Below, piece after piece: positions 17,365-27,182 of a stretch of 64,000 nucleotides of DNA. A program made the translations under genes and the position numbers. Origin of the DNA: Echinicola sp. 20G (GTDB taxonomy: Bacteria; Bacteroidota; Bacteroidia; Cytophagales; Cyclobacteriaceae); the NCBI RefSeq assembly GCF_015533855.1, contig NZ_AP024154.1:5715001-5779000 (forward strand), given 5' to 3'. The notes beneath the pieces are model-generated. The model was not told the origin of the DNA. It ran no database searches and saw only the letters and a list, made by a program, of their open reading frames with translations. Numbering within the stretch: the first letter of the stretch is position 1; every line of letters begins with the position of its first letter.

Positions 17365-20343
17365 TTAGAAATTTAGATTGATACCCGCTGATATTTGCTT
17401 CGCATTTGGATAAGCACCATAAGTGCTTGATCCTACACTCAATACCTCAGGGTCGATACCATTAAACTTAGTAATCGTTGCCAGATTAATCCCTTGAACA
17501 TAAATATTGGCTCTTTTCATACCAATCTTATTGGCAATGGCTACTGGTAATGAATACCTTAGGGTTACCTGCTTCAATCTGATATACCCTCCATCATTGA
17601 TCAATCTAGTTGAAGAAGAACCTATACTGGAAGTACCAGGCTCTTGCCCTCCCTCATAGGGTTTAGGTGTTTTGGTTATATCACCAGGCTCCTGCCAATA
17701 GTCCAACTGAGACACTTCCTGATTATCTGGACCTGACCCGGCATAAGCAATATTATACAAATCCTGATTAAATACTTTGTTGCCAAATTGATATTGGAAG
17801 AAGACCTCTAATGAGACCGGACCATAAGTAAACGTGTTGGAAAGTCCACCGTAGCTACTTGGCAAACCACTTCCAATGTACCTTAAGGAAGATTCTCCTA
17901 CGATGTAGGTATAATCACCATTCTCATCTGCATACATGATTCTTCCATTTGCGGGATTTACACCCAAGAATTCATTGGAGTATAAAAAGTCAATTGGTCT
18001 TCCAACTATAAGGTCATTTCCTATTCGGTCCAAGCCATCATACAACTCCATTAATTCATTTTCAAGGAAGGTAATATTGAATCCTGTATTCCATTGAAAA
18101 TCTCCTGTAACGATATTCACCGTTTGTAAATCAATATCAATACCTTGGTTTCTCACTTTACCTGTATTTCTGGTTATTTCTCCAAAACCTGAATCAACTG
18201 GCAGAGGAGTATTCAACAAGAGGGCATTGGAATTTTTCCTCCAAAAATCTACGGTTCCAATCAATCTACCATTAAAGAAAGTCCAATCTAGACCAATGTT
18301 AAAAGTTTCAGCTTCTTCCCATGTCAAAAGGTCATTCCCTAATTGTGAAACCCTAAGTGCTCCTTCGCCAAGATACTGCCCAGTGCCTCCCACTAGTGTT
18401 CTTGAAGCAAAATTATCAATTTCAGAGTTACCAGTCACCCCATAGGAAGCTCTCATCCTCAAGTTGTCTATCCAAGAAACATCATTCATAAAAGATTCAG
18501 AGGAAATTCTCCAGCCTGCTGAGAAAGCATAAAAAGTACCCCACTTGTATTCAGCACCAAACCTAGAATTACCATCTCTCCTCAAAATAACTTCTGCGTT
18601 ATAACGGTCATTATAATCATACTTGGCTTGGCCAAAAACACCTGCTCTTTTATACTCCGTATAATTACCCCCCACAGCGTATGGAGTCGCGGCATTTTGA
18701 AGATACCTCAAGGTAGGATTGGCAAATCCTCTACCGGTGGCAGTACTCAACTCATCCTGAGCACTTTTATATTCGAAACCCAATATTCCAGAAACAGTAT
18801 GAATGTCATCAAATGTTTTATTGAAATTGAAGTTATGGTTAGTATTGAAGTTATTAAATCTTCTATCTGTATAAGTAGCTGAACCGCCATAGGGAGCAAA
18901 AGCAGGAATAGTCGATGGACGGTTATTTTCATCCCTATTATCGGAAAAATCGATTCCTGCATAAGAGGTAAAGCTCAACCAAGGAGTAAACTGATAGTTC
19001 AATCTTAAATTTGAGACGGATTGAACAGTTGTCGCTCTTCTTAACTCTTCATAAACCCCTTGAACAATATTATAACCAAACAGGTGGTCTGAAGGATAAG
19101 GAGCAAATTCTCCGTCCTCATCATAAATCGGAACATTTGGTCGCGCACTGAACCCTGCCACAAATGGTCCATTCACAAAGTTTCCCCTATCAATGGTTCC
19201 ATTTGTTCTCTGAGCAGCTAAAGAAATATTTGCTGCCACAGTAAATTTATCATTCGGTCTGTGGGTAATATTTAACCTAGCCGTCCCCCTTTTATAGTCT
19301 GATTGGATAATCTGACCTTCTTGCGAGGTGTAGGAACCTGATAAATAAAAAGTAGTCTTTTCATCACCACCTGAAACTGACAAATCATAAATACTCAATC
19401 TGGCATTGTCCCTATACAGGGCATCCACCCAGTCGGTACTTTCCAAATTTGGATCTTCAGGATTACCATAAATCTCGGCAGCTCTATTGGGGTCTAAACC
19501 AGCATTGATATATGAAGCTCTCTTAATAGTTGCCAGTTGAGTGGCATCCATTACATCATACAATCCCAATGGTCTTACAACCCCCTCTTGTACAGATAGG
19601 GAAACGTTTGTGGCTCCATCTTTCCCTTTTTTGGTAGTCACCAATACTACGCCGTTGGCTGCTTGGGCTCCATAAATTGCAGCAGCAGCTGCATCTTTTA
19701 GCACCTCAATTGATTCAATGTCATTTGGGTTGATAGAAGCCAGAGCATTTTGACTTCCTTGCCCGGAAACACCTCGCGAGGAAACCTGTACACCATCAAC
19801 AATATATAAAGGATCATTTCCTGCGTTAATGGATCCAACCCCTCTAATCCTTACATTCAAGGTTCCTCCAGGTTGTCCACTACCTGAGGTAACTTGAACC
19901 CCTGCAATCCTTCCTTGCATGGCCCTATCAAATGATTGCATGGGAAGGTTCTCAAAAATCTCCCCTTTTACAGAAGCAATCGCACCTGTAATCTCTCTTT
20001 TAGACTGATCACCATATGAAGTAATCACGAATTCAGTCAATGTCTGCACATCTGACTCCAACGCCACATTGACGATCGATCTGTTTCCAATCTCAGCTTC
20101 TTGGGATTTCATCCCAACAAAACTAAAAATCAAAACAGAACCATTGGAAGGAACATTTATCGAATACTGACCATCTAAGTCGGTCGCAACTCCAACTGAG
20201 GTTCCCTTTACCAGAACAGTTGCTCCTGGAATAGGCTCTCCATCAGCTGAAGAAGAAACTACGCCAGTTACAGTACGGCTTTGGCCAAACACCACAGTGT
20301 TAACCAATAGGACTAACAGTCCTAGCAGTAAAACTTTCTTCAT
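17365..20343 (-). CDS. SusC/RagA-family TonB-dependent outer-membrane transporter
   Basis: A 992-residue transporter. The signal peptide is followed by a carboxypeptidase-D-like regulatory domain (about 22-100, with the PIPGATVLVKGTSVGVATD motif), the TonB plug (about 115-230, with VRIRGVGSINAGNDPLYIVDG and SIEVLKDAAAAAIYGAQAANG), and a 22-strand beta barrel ending in an aromatic residue (ISAGINLNF). It is the first gene of a three-gene locus with SusD and SusE-like lipoproteins. No regulator (hybrid two-component, SARP or anti-sigma/ECF pair) adjoins it; the 595-base upstream region holds only possible operator-like repeats. Confidence 0.95.
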   Translation of the reverse strand: MKKVLLLGLLVLLVNTVVFGQSRTVTGVVSSSADGEPIPGATVLVKGTSVGVATDLDGQYSINVPSNGSVLIFSFVGMKSQEAEIGNRSIVNVALESDVQTLTEFVITSYGDQSKREITGAIASVKGEIFENLPMQSFDRAMQGRIAGVQVTSGSGQPGGTLNVRIRGVGSINAGNDPLYIVDGVQVSSRGVSGQGSQNALASINPNDIESIEVLKDAAAAAIYGAQAANGVVLVTTKKGKDGATNVSLSVQEGVVRPLGLYDVMDATQLATIKRASYINAGLDPNRAAEIYGNPEDPNLESTDWVDALYRDNARLSIYDLSVSGGDEKTTFYLSGSYTSQEGQIIQSDYKRGTARLNITHRPNDKFTVAANISLAAQRTNGTIDRGNFVNGPFVAGFSARPNVPIYDEDGEFAPYPSDHLFGYNIVQGVYEELRRATTVQSVSNLRLNYQFTPWLSFTSYAGIDFSDNRDENNRPSTIPAFAPYGGSATYTDRRFNNFNTNHNFNFNKTFDDIHTVSGILGFEYKSAQDELSTATGRGFANPTLRYLQNAATPYAVGGNYTEYKRAGVFGQAKYDYNDRYNAEVILRRDGNSRFGAEYKWGTFYAFSAGWRISSESFMNDVSWIDNLRMRASYGVTGNSEIDNFASRTLVGGTGQYLGEGALRVSQLGNDLLTWEEAETFNIGLDWTFFNGRLIGTVDFWRKNSNALLLNTPLPVDSGFGEITRNTGKVRNQGIDIDLQTVNIVTGDFQWNTGFNITFLENELMELYDGLDRIGNDLIVGRPIDFLYSNEFLGVNPANGRIMYADENGDYTYIVGESSLRYIGSGLPSSYGGLSNTFTYGPVSLEVFFQYQFGNKVFNQDLYNIAYAGSGPDNQEVSQLDYWQEPGDITKTPKPYEGGQEPGTSSIGSSSTRLINDGGYIRLKQVTLRYSLPVAIANKIGMKRANIYVQGINLATITKFNGIDPEVLSVGSSTYGAYPNAKQISAGINLNF

Positions 20344-20938
20344 AGTAAATAATTTTATTTTGGTTTAACTTATGTTAAGATAATCTTTTACCCCATAATA
20401 ATCCAAAAAAAATCCTTTTTTTCATATTACAGATACCTAGAATGCTTTATAAGCAAGCCCTATCAGAAAATAAATACGATATTTTATTCTAAAAAGATGA
20501 TTTATCACAAAAAATAAACACAAACTAACTACGAAATAAATACTTTCGTAAAAAAAATGATTAACAGAATTTTATTTAACAAAAATTAACCCTAACTCAT
20601 TTGTGTTGAATTTATCCAATACAAAAATGTGTATTATAAATAAAATTAACCGCATAAAAAACACACCTTCCTTCAAATGGATTTGATTGCCTCTCAAAAA
20701 TTTATCTGAAATAGCTAGATTTGCTTACCTAGAATATGTCTACTTGGAATGCGGCCTACTTTCTAGTTAATTTAACAACAAAAAGTCTGACGGTAAAGGG
20801 GGGGGGGCTTCTATTGACCCTATCTCCCTTTTATCTTTTTAAGAAAAATGGAAAATTTGCAGTCATCACAATTCATCATTTGCAAATATTCTTTAAAAAC
20901 TTCCCCCCTCTTCCATCCTATAAAAGTTCCCGCTTCTG
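20344..20938. other. 595-base gene-free region upstream of susC
   Basis: No credible gene. It contains a 7-7-7 inverted repeat at 20530-20550 (TACGAAA and TTTCGTA), a run of ten G at 20798-20807, and a plus-strand TAGATTTG at 20716-20723 with no matching -33 element. The susC promoter should lie here but I cannot identify it with confidence. A short plus-strand frame at 20736-20942 crosses the G tract and has an implausible composition. Confidence 0.5.
20530..20550. repeat. Inverted repeat upstream of susC
   Basis: Perfect 7-base arms TACGAAA (20530-20536) and TTTCGTA (20544-20550) with a 7-base spacer, 187 bases upstream of the susC start. No T tract follows on the minus strand, so an operator is more likely than a terminator. 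Confidence 0.4.
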
Positions 20939-22849
20939 TTAATTGATAACTATCTCGATCCGACGATTCTTGGCCATATTTTGAGGGCTCGTGTTGGGCA
21001 CCAAAGGTTTGCTATCTCCAAGCCCCTTCACTTGTAATCTTTCTCCAGGCACACCATGATCAATCAGGTACAATTTGACACTATTGGCTCTCCTTAGGCT
21101 TAAATCTTCATTGTACTGTTTGTCACCCACACTATCTGTATGCCCTTCGATGATAATTCCAACCGTCTCATTTTCTTCCAAAAATTTTAAAAGCCTCAAT
21201 AAAGAGCTTTTTGATTCAGGCTTCAAATCAGCTTTGTCAAAGTCAAAAAACACATTCTCAAAAATAAACTGCTCCCCTTTGGCCACTGGCTTTAGTCCAA
21301 TATCCATGTTTTTGATATTTTTCAAACTGTCCTTTTCCACATTGTATATCTGTGGAAGAAACCCCTGTTTCTCTACATATAATCCAGAAAATGCTTTATC
21401 GGGGTAAATCATCATGAATTTACCCGAATCCCCATCAGATTTAAATTCATATAGGGTACTGTCGTTTTCCAAATTGACCAGTGCCAATGTAGCAGCAATA
21501 GGCTCTCCTGTATTTTGGTTCCGCACTTTCCCCCCAGTGACAATTAGCCTTTCTCCCAAATCTATTTCTTCAGGAAAAGGAAATCGATAAAGAAATGACC
21601 TTTCCAAGGTCCCATTCTTTAGACTATTCTCAGTATAGTAAGCATAATCCCTTTGAGCTGTAATAAATAAAGCCAACTGATCCAGATGATCATTAATAGG
21701 ATACCCAAGGTTTTGCGGCTCTTCAAATGTTCCTCTGGAAATTTTGGAATTATACAGATCCATCCCTCCAAATCCTACATGCCCATCCGAGGCAAAGAAA
21801 AGAAGTTCATTATTGAAATAAATAAAAGGAGAAACTTCATCATACTTGGTATTGATCACTTCTCCTACATTGACAGGCTCTGACCACCCTCCACTTTTCA
21901 ACCTCATGGTGTAATAAATATCATTTCCGCCATAGCCTCCTCTTCGATTGGAAGAAAAGAAAAGTATGCTACCATCTGCAGAAAGGGAAGGTTGGGAGTC
22001 CCAGTACCTAGAATTGACTTTCTCACCCATGTTTTTTGGCTTTTGCCAATCACCATTAACCTTATAGGCAATGTATAAGTCACAGCTTCCATAAGAATCC
22101 GGAGCGTCGCAGCTGGTATAAATCAAAATATTTCCGTCAGCAGAAATGGTACAGGTACCTTCATTGCTCATGGTATTAATAATCGGAGACAGAGCTTCTG
22201 GATCACTCCATTCATCCCCATTCCACACAGCCGTAAAAATATCTTCATGCTTTGCCCTATCAAGGCCATCTCTCTTAGTAAAAAGTATCTGTTTACTATC
22301 AGCTGTAAGTACTGGAAAATATTGTAAATGGAATTCGTTTAAAGGAACAGGTAATTTTTCCTTATTGATTTCTTTAGCTTCAATCATGGAGTTTTTAATA
22401 AACGCCAATTGTTCTTCCATATCCTTAAATGCCTTAGAAGATCTAAGGCTATTTGAAAAATAAGCATGAGAACGCTCAAACTTATCTATCGCCTGCTCGA
22501 ATTCTCCCGACTTGAGATAAATATTTGTAATCAACCAGGCAAAATTTGCTTTGAATTCGGAGTTCCCCTTACTTTTCATGTCTCCTAAAAGTGCTACTTG
22601 AAGCGCCTCTTCTTTGTCCCCTTTATTCAAAAGCAACTGCGACCATTTCTTATAAGCTTCTAAAAAATCATCATTTCTTTTGACCGAGGCCTCGTATTTC
22701 AGAATAGCTTCATCATACCTCCGCCTCAAAGCCAAATCTTCTCCCTCTTGGTAAAGCTTAATCGCCCTCCTATCATCAATCGTGAATTCCTGACCGAAAA
22801 GATTGAAACTGATAAAAATTAAAAAAAAGACTATTTGGGTTGTTCTCAT
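20939..22849 (-). CDS. OmpA-family protein with TPR, WD40-like and carboxypeptidase-regulatory domains (PorE-like)
   Basis: A 636-residue envelope protein. After a signal peptide (1-19, ending LFGQ) come tetratricopeptide-like helices (about 25-150), a six-bladed PD40/WD40-type propeller (about 170-420: repeated SADG-type and GGYGGNDIYY motifs), a carboxypeptidase-like regulatory domain (about 430-500), and a C-terminal OmpA domain (about 525-636: FDFDKADLKPES, EGHTDSVGD, NRRIEI) that binds peptidoglycan. This is the domain order of PorE, a type IX secretion-associated protein, but here the signal peptide has no lipobox. It starts 4 bases after queE, so the two genes are co-transcribed. The exact role is inferred. 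Confidence 0.85.
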   Translation of the reverse strand: MRTTQIVFFLIFISFNLFGQEFTIDDRRAIKLYQEGEDLALRRRYDEAILKYEASVKRNDDFLEAYKKWSQLLLNKGDKEEALQVALLGDMKSKGNSEFKANFAWLITNIYLKSGEFEQAIDKFERSHAYFSNSLRSSKAFKDMEEQLAFIKNSMIEAKEINKEKLPVPLNEFHLQYFPVLTADSKQILFTKRDGLDRAKHEDIFTAVWNGDEWSDPEALSPIINTMSNEGTCTISADGNILIYTSCDAPDSYGSCDLYIAYKVNGDWQKPKNMGEKVNSRYWDSQPSLSADGSILFFSSNRRGGYGGNDIYYTMRLKSGGWSEPVNVGEVINTKYDEVSPFIYFNNELLFFASDGHVGFGGMDLYNSKISRGTFEEPQNLGYPINDHLDQLALFITAQRDYAYYTENSLKNGTLERSFLYRFPFPEEIDLGERLIVTGGKVRNQNTGEPIAATLALVNLENDSTLYEFKSDGDSGKFMMIYPDKAFSGLYVEKQGFLPQIYNVEKDSLKNIKNMDIGLKPVAKGEQFIFENVFFDFDKADLKPESKSSLLRLLKFLEENETVGIIIEGHTDSVGDKQYNEDLSLRRANSVKLYLIDHGVPGERLQVKGLGDSKPLVPNTSPQNMAKNRRIEIVIN

Positions 22850-22853
22850 GTAT

Positions 22854-23483
22854 TTACGGGATATCCATAAATTTATGAGTTTGGAGTGAAATATTCCAAT
22901 CTGGGTGATTTTTTACGTAATTAATTATCTCGCTGGTATATTTTTCAGATTTGCTCCATTCTGGCTGAAGTAATTTCCTGCAGTCCTTTCTTACTTTCTC
23001 AGCATGTTTTTCAGCAAAAGCAAAGTCACTTTTATGAAACACAATTACCTTAAGCTCGTCTGCTTTCTCAAAAATACTCTCATGAGGAGCCTTAAATTTT
23101 TTGGGTGAAAAGCACACCCAATCAAAATGACCCGAAAAAGGATGGGTACCGCTGGTCTCAATATTTATTGTAAACCCTTTTTCTTTTAACAAAGATGTCA
23201 AAGGATCTAGGTCATACATTAACGGCTCTCCCCCTGTGATCACAACCAGTCTCCCGGGATATTGCAGAGCACCTTCTACTATTTCATTGATCGTTTGAAC
23301 AGGCCACTTTCCAGCTTCCCACGACTCTTTGACATCGCACCAAACACAACCCACATCGCATCCACCTAAACGGATAAAATAGGCAGGATGGCCCGTAAAA
23401 CTCCCTTCACCTTGAATCGTATAAAATGACTCCATCACAGGAAGCATTGTTCCTCTCTCTACTGCTTTTCTTGTCTCTTCCAT
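22854..23483 (-). CDS. queE: 7-carboxy-7-deazaguanine synthase (QueE), radical SAM enzyme
   Basis: It rearranges 6-carboxytetrahydropterin to 7-carboxy-7-deazaguanine in queuosine synthesis. The 209-residue protein has the substrate loop QGEGSFTG (24-31) and the [4Fe-4S] ligands Cys42, Cys46 and Cys49 in GCDVGCVWC, and GGEPLM after it, which contacts S-adenosylmethionine. The ATG at 23483 follows immediately after a predicted pseudoknot that resembles a preQ1-I riboswitch, so the pathway product may switch off translation. It heads a two-gene unit with the PorE-like gene and lies downstream of the folD terminator. Confidence 0.94.
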   Translation of the reverse strand: MEETRKAVERGTMLPVMESFYTIQGEGSFTGHPAYFIRLGGCDVGCVWCDVKESWEAGKWPVQTINEIVEGALQYPGRLVVITGGEPLMYDLDPLTSLLKEKGFTINIETSGTHPFSGHFDWVCFSPKKFKAPHESIFEKADELKVIVFHKSDFAFAEKHAEKVRKDCRKLLQPEWSKSEKYTSEIINYVKNHPDWNISLQTHKFMDIP

Positions 23484-23520
23484 TTCAATTTTTGATTGAG
23501 CGGGTGATTGAACCGCTTAA
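23484..23520 (-). promoter_or_regulatory. Candidate preQ1-I-type riboswitch in the queE leader
   Basis: On the minus strand, AGCGG (23517-23513) pairs CCGCU (23503-23499) as stem P1 around the loop UUCAAUCAC. The loop's UUCAAU (23512-23507) is exactly complementary to AUUGAA (23489-23484), which directly abuts the AUG, giving a 6-bp second stem and an H-type pseudoknot with an A-rich third loop. The GGUUC...ACCC core and A-rich tail resemble known preQ1-I aptamers, and the gene downstream makes a preQ1 precursor. The predicted bound state would hide the start codon. Not tested by covariance search. Confidence 0.6.
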
Positions 23521-23539
23521 AATTCTAATTTCTATAAAT

Positions 23540-23592
23540 GAAAAACAGGCCTTCTGTCCATAAATTCATATTGGACATGAATAAGCCTGTTT
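23540..23592 (-). terminator. Terminator of folD
   Basis: AAACAGGC (23543-23550) pairs GCCTGTTT (23585-23592), with an inner TGTCCA/TGGACA stem, and five T follow on the minus strand. It separates folD from the queE leader. Confidence 0.6.
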
Positions 23593-23613
23593 ATCTAATG
23601 TATTTTACTGCAA

Positions 23614-24498
23614 TTAAGAGTACACCTTTCTCTCTGCCGACTGAAGCGTATTATAAAGCAAAGAAGCAATTGTCATTGGCCCTACACCACCTGGGACAGG
23701 CGTAATGGCTGAAGATTTCTCTGCTACCTCATCAAACTTCACATCGCCAATCAAACGGAAACCACTCTTTTTGCTTGCATCTTCAATTCTATGAATCCCA
23801 ACATCCACTACAACCGCTCCTTCTTTCACCATGTCAGCAGTCACAAATTCAGGCTTTCCAATTGCGACAATGAGAATATCAGCAGTTTTGGTGATTTCCT
23901 TTAAATTTTGAGTTCGGCTATGGGTCAAGGTTACTGTACAATTCCCTGGATTACCATTTCTCGCCATCAATATACTCATAGGAGATCCCACGATATGGCT
24001 TCTTCCTATCACCACACAGTGCTTGCCTGAAGTTTCTACATTGTATCGCTTCAACAATTCTACAATACCATAAGGGGTAGCCGCCACATAAGTAGGCCAA
24101 TTCAAAGCCATCCGTCCCACATTGGCAGGAGTAAAGCCATCTACATCCTTCTCAGGTTTGATTTTAGAAGTTACCTTCTCAACAGAAATATGATTAGGTA
24201 AAGGTAACTGAACAATCAGTCCATCTATATCTGGATTCTCATTGATATCCTCTACAGCTTTTAAAAGTTCCTCTTCAGAAACCGTCTCCTCCATTTTTAC
24301 CAAAGTAGACTCAAAGCCAACATATTCACAGGCCTTTACTTTGGCTCCTACATAAGTTTGACTGGCACCATCATTTCCGACCAAGATGGCTGCCAAATGA
24401 GGGATTTTACCTCCTTCTGCTTTGATTTCCTTAACTCGGGCAGCTATTTCGTTTTTAATATCAGCTGATGTTTTTTTACCGTCTATTATCGTAGGCAT
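23614..24498 (-). CDS. folD: Methylenetetrahydrofolate dehydrogenase/cyclohydrolase
   Basis: A bifunctional cytosolic enzyme that interconverts 5,10-methylene- and 10-formyl-tetrahydrofolate, supplying one-carbon units for purines and initiator tRNA. The 294-residue protein shows the catalytic motif region [19 protein letters not shown] (with the Tyr and Lys of the YxxxK set), GLIVQLPLP, and the NADP-binding [11 protein letters not shown], ending in [16 protein letters not shown]. Start ATG 24498 gives the usual short N-terminus. It lies downstream of lepA on the same strand with a 159-base gap that has weak repeats but no clear signal. Confidence 0.96.
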   Translation of the reverse strand: MPTIIDGKKTSADIKNEIAARVKEIKAEGGKIPHLAAILVGNDGASQTYVGAKVKACEYVGFESTLVKMEETVSEEELLKAVEDINENPDIDGLIVQLPLPNHISVEKVTSKIKPEKDVDGFTPANVGRMALNWPTYVAATPYGIVELLKRYNVETSGKHCVVIGRSHIVGSPMSILMARNGNPGNCTVTLTHSRTQNLKEITKTADILIVAIGKPEFVTADMVKEGAVVVDVGIHRIEDASKKSGFRLIGDVKFDEVAEKSSAITPVPGGVGPMTIASLLYNTLQSAERKVYS

Positions 24499-24657
24499 AA
24501 TTTATTTTTTAAGTGAGAAGTTCGAAGTGGGAATTTTACAGTCCACTTATTAGTCCCAGTTTTTATCCAATTTAATATTTAAAGCCTTCCTATTTTTCAA
24601 GATCAATACTTCTAATCCCAAACGATTAAAAGTCTAACATCTTAAATCTAGCTTCTT

Positions 24658-26451
24658 CTAATCTAACTTTAATACTGCCATAAATGCTTCTTGAGGCACT
24701 TCCACATTACCAACCTGTCTCATACGCTTCTTACCTTTCTTCTGCTTTTCAAGTAGTTTACGCTTACGAGAAATATCACCACCATAACACTTGGCCAATA
24801 CGTTTTTACGCATAGCTTTTACGGTTTCTCTGGCAATGATCTTCGTACCAATGGCTGCCTGAATAGCTATCTCAAACATTTGACGAGGCACCAATTCCTT
24901 CAATTTTTCACATAATCGCTTACCCCACTCATAGGCTTTGTCACGGTGCACTACTGCAGACAATGCATCCACCACTTCACCATTCAGCATTACATCCAAA
25001 CGAACCATATGGGAAGCTTTGTTTTCCCTTAATTCATAATCCAAGGAAGCATACCCCCTTGAAATGGTCTTCAACTTATCGAAAAAGTCAAAAACAATTT
25101 CAGCCAATGGCATATCGAAAGTCAACTCTACACGGTCAGCTGTCAAATATACTTGGTTCTTTATTTGACCTCGCTTCTCCATACATAATTGGATCACAGG
25201 CCCCACATAATCAGCTTTAGTGATAATTGAAGCATGAACATATGGTTCTTCAATATGCTTGAACAAGTTAGGATCAGGCATATCTGATGGCGCATTGATC
25301 AATTTGTACTCACCACTATTCATCAAAGCCTTGAATTGAACAGAAGGTACTGTGGTGATTACTGTCATGTCAAACTCCCTTTCCAATCGCTCTTGGATGA
25401 TCTCCATATGCAACATCCCCAAGAACCCGCAACGGAAACCAAAGCCCAAAGCTGCTGACGTTTCTGGTTCCCAAACCAGTGAAGCATCATTCAATTGAAG
25501 CTTTTCCATTGAAGCACGCAATTCTTCAAACTCCGTTGTATCTACTGGGTAAATTCCTGCAAATACCATCGGCTTCACATTCTCAAAACCTTTGATTGCG
25601 GTAGAACAAGGCCTTTTGATATGAGTAATGGTATCCCCCACTTTCACTTCTTTGGCCACTTTGATCCCAGAAATAAGGTATCCTACATTACCGGCACTAA
25701 TGGTGCTTTGTGGCTTTTGCTGAATACCTAAAATCCCGATTTCATCGGCATCATATTCTTTGCCTGTATTGACAAACTTAATCTTATCGCCTTTATTGAT
25801 AGTGCCGTTAAATACCCTAAAAAGAACCTCAACACCTCTAAAAGGATTATAGACAGAATCAAAAATCATGGCCTGCAACGGTTCATCGGGATTTCCTTCT
25901 GGTGCAGGTACTTTTTCAACTACTGCATTCAAAATATCCTCGATCCCTAGCCCTTCTTTTCCTGATGCCAAAATAATATCCTCACGCTCACAACCTATCA
26001 AGTCGATCACCTCATCGGCTACTACTTCCGGGTCAGCACCTGGAAGATCAATTTTATTCAACACTGGAATAATCTCCAAGTCATGCTCCATGGCCAAGTA
26101 AAGGTTAGAGATGGTTTGAGCCTCCACTCCTTGGGACGCATCCACGATCAATAATGCTCCCTCACAGGCAGCGATCGACCTTGATACTTCATAGGAAAAA
26201 TCCACGTGACCTGGCGTATCGATCAGGTTCAACGTATATTCTTCGCCATGGTAATCATATTTCATTTGGATCGCATGAGACTTGATCGTAATCCCTCTCT
26301 CACGTTCTAGATCCATGTTATCCAACAATTGATCTTGCATCTCTCTTTCAGTCACCGTGTTGGTAAACTGAAGCAGACGATCTGCCAATGTACTCTTCCC
26401 ATGATCAATATGGGCAATGATACAGAAGTTTCTTATTTTTTGCATATCCAT
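24658..26451 (-). CDS. lepA: Elongation factor 4 (LepA), ribosome-associated GTPase
   Basis: A translational GTPase that acts on stalled or assembling ribosomes. The 597-residue protein has the G1 motif AHIDHGKST (13-21), switch [11 protein letters not shown]3 DTPGHVDF, G4 NKIDLPGA, then domains II and III, and the LepA-specific C-terminal domain rich in Lys/Arg ([17 protein letters not shown]). A second possible start, Met3 at 26445, would also fit. A -7-like TATTTTTG at 26467-26460 lies only a few bases upstream of the ATG, so the leader may be very short. Confidence 0.97.
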   Translation of the reverse strand: MDMQKIRNFCIIAHIDHGKSTLADRLLQFTNTVTEREMQDQLLDNMDLERERGITIKSHAIQMKYDYHGEEYTLNLIDTPGHVDFSYEVSRSIAACEGALLIVDASQGVEAQTISNLYLAMEHDLEIIPVLNKIDLPGADPEVVADEVIDLIGCEREDIILASGKEGLGIEDILNAVVEKVPAPEGNPDEPLQAMIFDSVYNPFRGVEVLFRVFNGTINKGDKIKFVNTGKEYDADEIGILGIQQKPQSTISAGNVGYLISGIKVAKEVKVGDTITHIKRPCSTAIKGFENVKPMVFAGIYPVDTTEFEELRASMEKLQLNDASLVWEPETSAALGFGFRCGFLGMLHMEIIQERLEREFDMTVITTVPSVQFKALMNSGEYKLINAPSDMPDPNLFKHIEEPYVHASIITKADYVGPVIQLCMEKRGQIKNQVYLTADRVELTFDMPLAEIVFDFFDKLKTISRGYASLDYELRENKASHMVRLDVMLNGEVVDALSAVVHRDKAYEWGKRLCEKLKELVPRQMFEIAIQAAIGTKIIARETVKAMRKNVLAKCYGGDISRKRKLLEKQKKGKKRMRQVGNVEVPQEAFMAVLKLD

Positions 26452-26573
26452 TCTGAGGGCAAAAATAGTAAATAGTTAGTGTTTTAATAGTATAGGTTTA
26501 ACATATTTATAACCAAGCCATATCCAAGCGTACTCGATTTCCCTCTTTAATGGCCTTAATTAAAGTCTTTGCC

Positions 26574-26604
26574 TTGCTGAAGCTTAGATCCATCCTTATC
26601 TTTG
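26574..26604 (+). promoter_or_regulatory. Promoter of the DUF4924 gene
   Basis: TTG at 26574-26576, a 20-base spacer, then TATCTTTG at 26597-26604, a perfect -7 element. It places transcription after the first in-frame ATG at 26602, so the start at 26626 is used. Confidence 0.65.
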
Positions 26605-26625
26605 TCGACTCAAAACCTTATCACA

Positions 26626-27147
26626 ATGAAACAACTGGCGGAAAAGAAAAGAGAACAAAACATTGCGGAATACATTGTTTACATGTACCAAATGGAAGAC
26701 CTAATTCGGTCCTACCAATTCAATATGGGAGAAATTCGCCAGTATGTGATATCCCACTATCCAGTTTCAGAAGAAGAAAAGGAAGAAATCGCAGAATGGT
26801 TTTCGGCTCTTGTGGATCAAATGCAAAAAGAAAACATTAAAGAAGCTGGACATTTGTCTACCACACAAAAGGAAGTAAGCAAGCTAGCAAACATTCACTG
26901 GGGTTTACTCAAGGAGGACCAGGCATATTTTAAAATATATAACGAAGCCAAGCCTCATATCATTGAAGCCATTATGGCTGCCGAAGGTCAAGACCTTGGC
27001 AATGAAATTCAAATCTGCCTCAATGGAATATACGGTTTATTGTTATGTAGATTGACAGGAAAGAAACTCAGCCCAGAACAAGAACAATCAGCACAAGCAT
27101 TTGGCAGCGTCTTGAGTTACCTTAATTTGGCTTATATGGAAAATTAA
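26626..27147 (+). CDS. DUF4924-family protein, unknown function
   Basis: A 173-residue soluble, mostly helical, acidic protein that resembles the Bacteroidota-specific DUF4924 family (NIAEYIVYMYQMEDLIRSYQFNM near the N-terminus). No signal peptide, no catalytic motif and no cysteine cluster. The start at 26626 is chosen because a promoter -7 element overlaps the earlier in-frame ATG. It stands alone between the divergent lepA and the convergent helicase, which gives no functional clue. The family assignment is from memory of its N-terminal pattern. Confidence 0.75.
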   Translation: MKQLAEKKREQNIAEYIVYMYQMEDLIRSYQFNMGEIRQYVISHYPVSEEEKEEIAEWFSALVDQMQKENIKEAGHLSTTQKEVSKLANIHWGLLKEDQAYFKIYNEAKPHIIEAIMAAEGQDLGNEIQICLNGIYGLLLCRLTGKKLSPEQEQSAQAFGSVLSYLNLAYMEN

Positions 27148-27182
27148 AAGTCCTGATTTTTAATCAGAATTTTGGGCTTCTC

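Noticed and set aside
20736..20942. A 68-residue plus-strand frame crossing the G10 tract
   Set aside because: No family features and no promoter at the right spacing; it overlaps the end of the OmpA-family gene in antisense.
24499..24657. Structured leader or riboswitch before folD
   Set aside because: Only weak AAGTGG/CCACTT-type repeats; no motif of the known tetrahydrofolate aptamers can be recognised.
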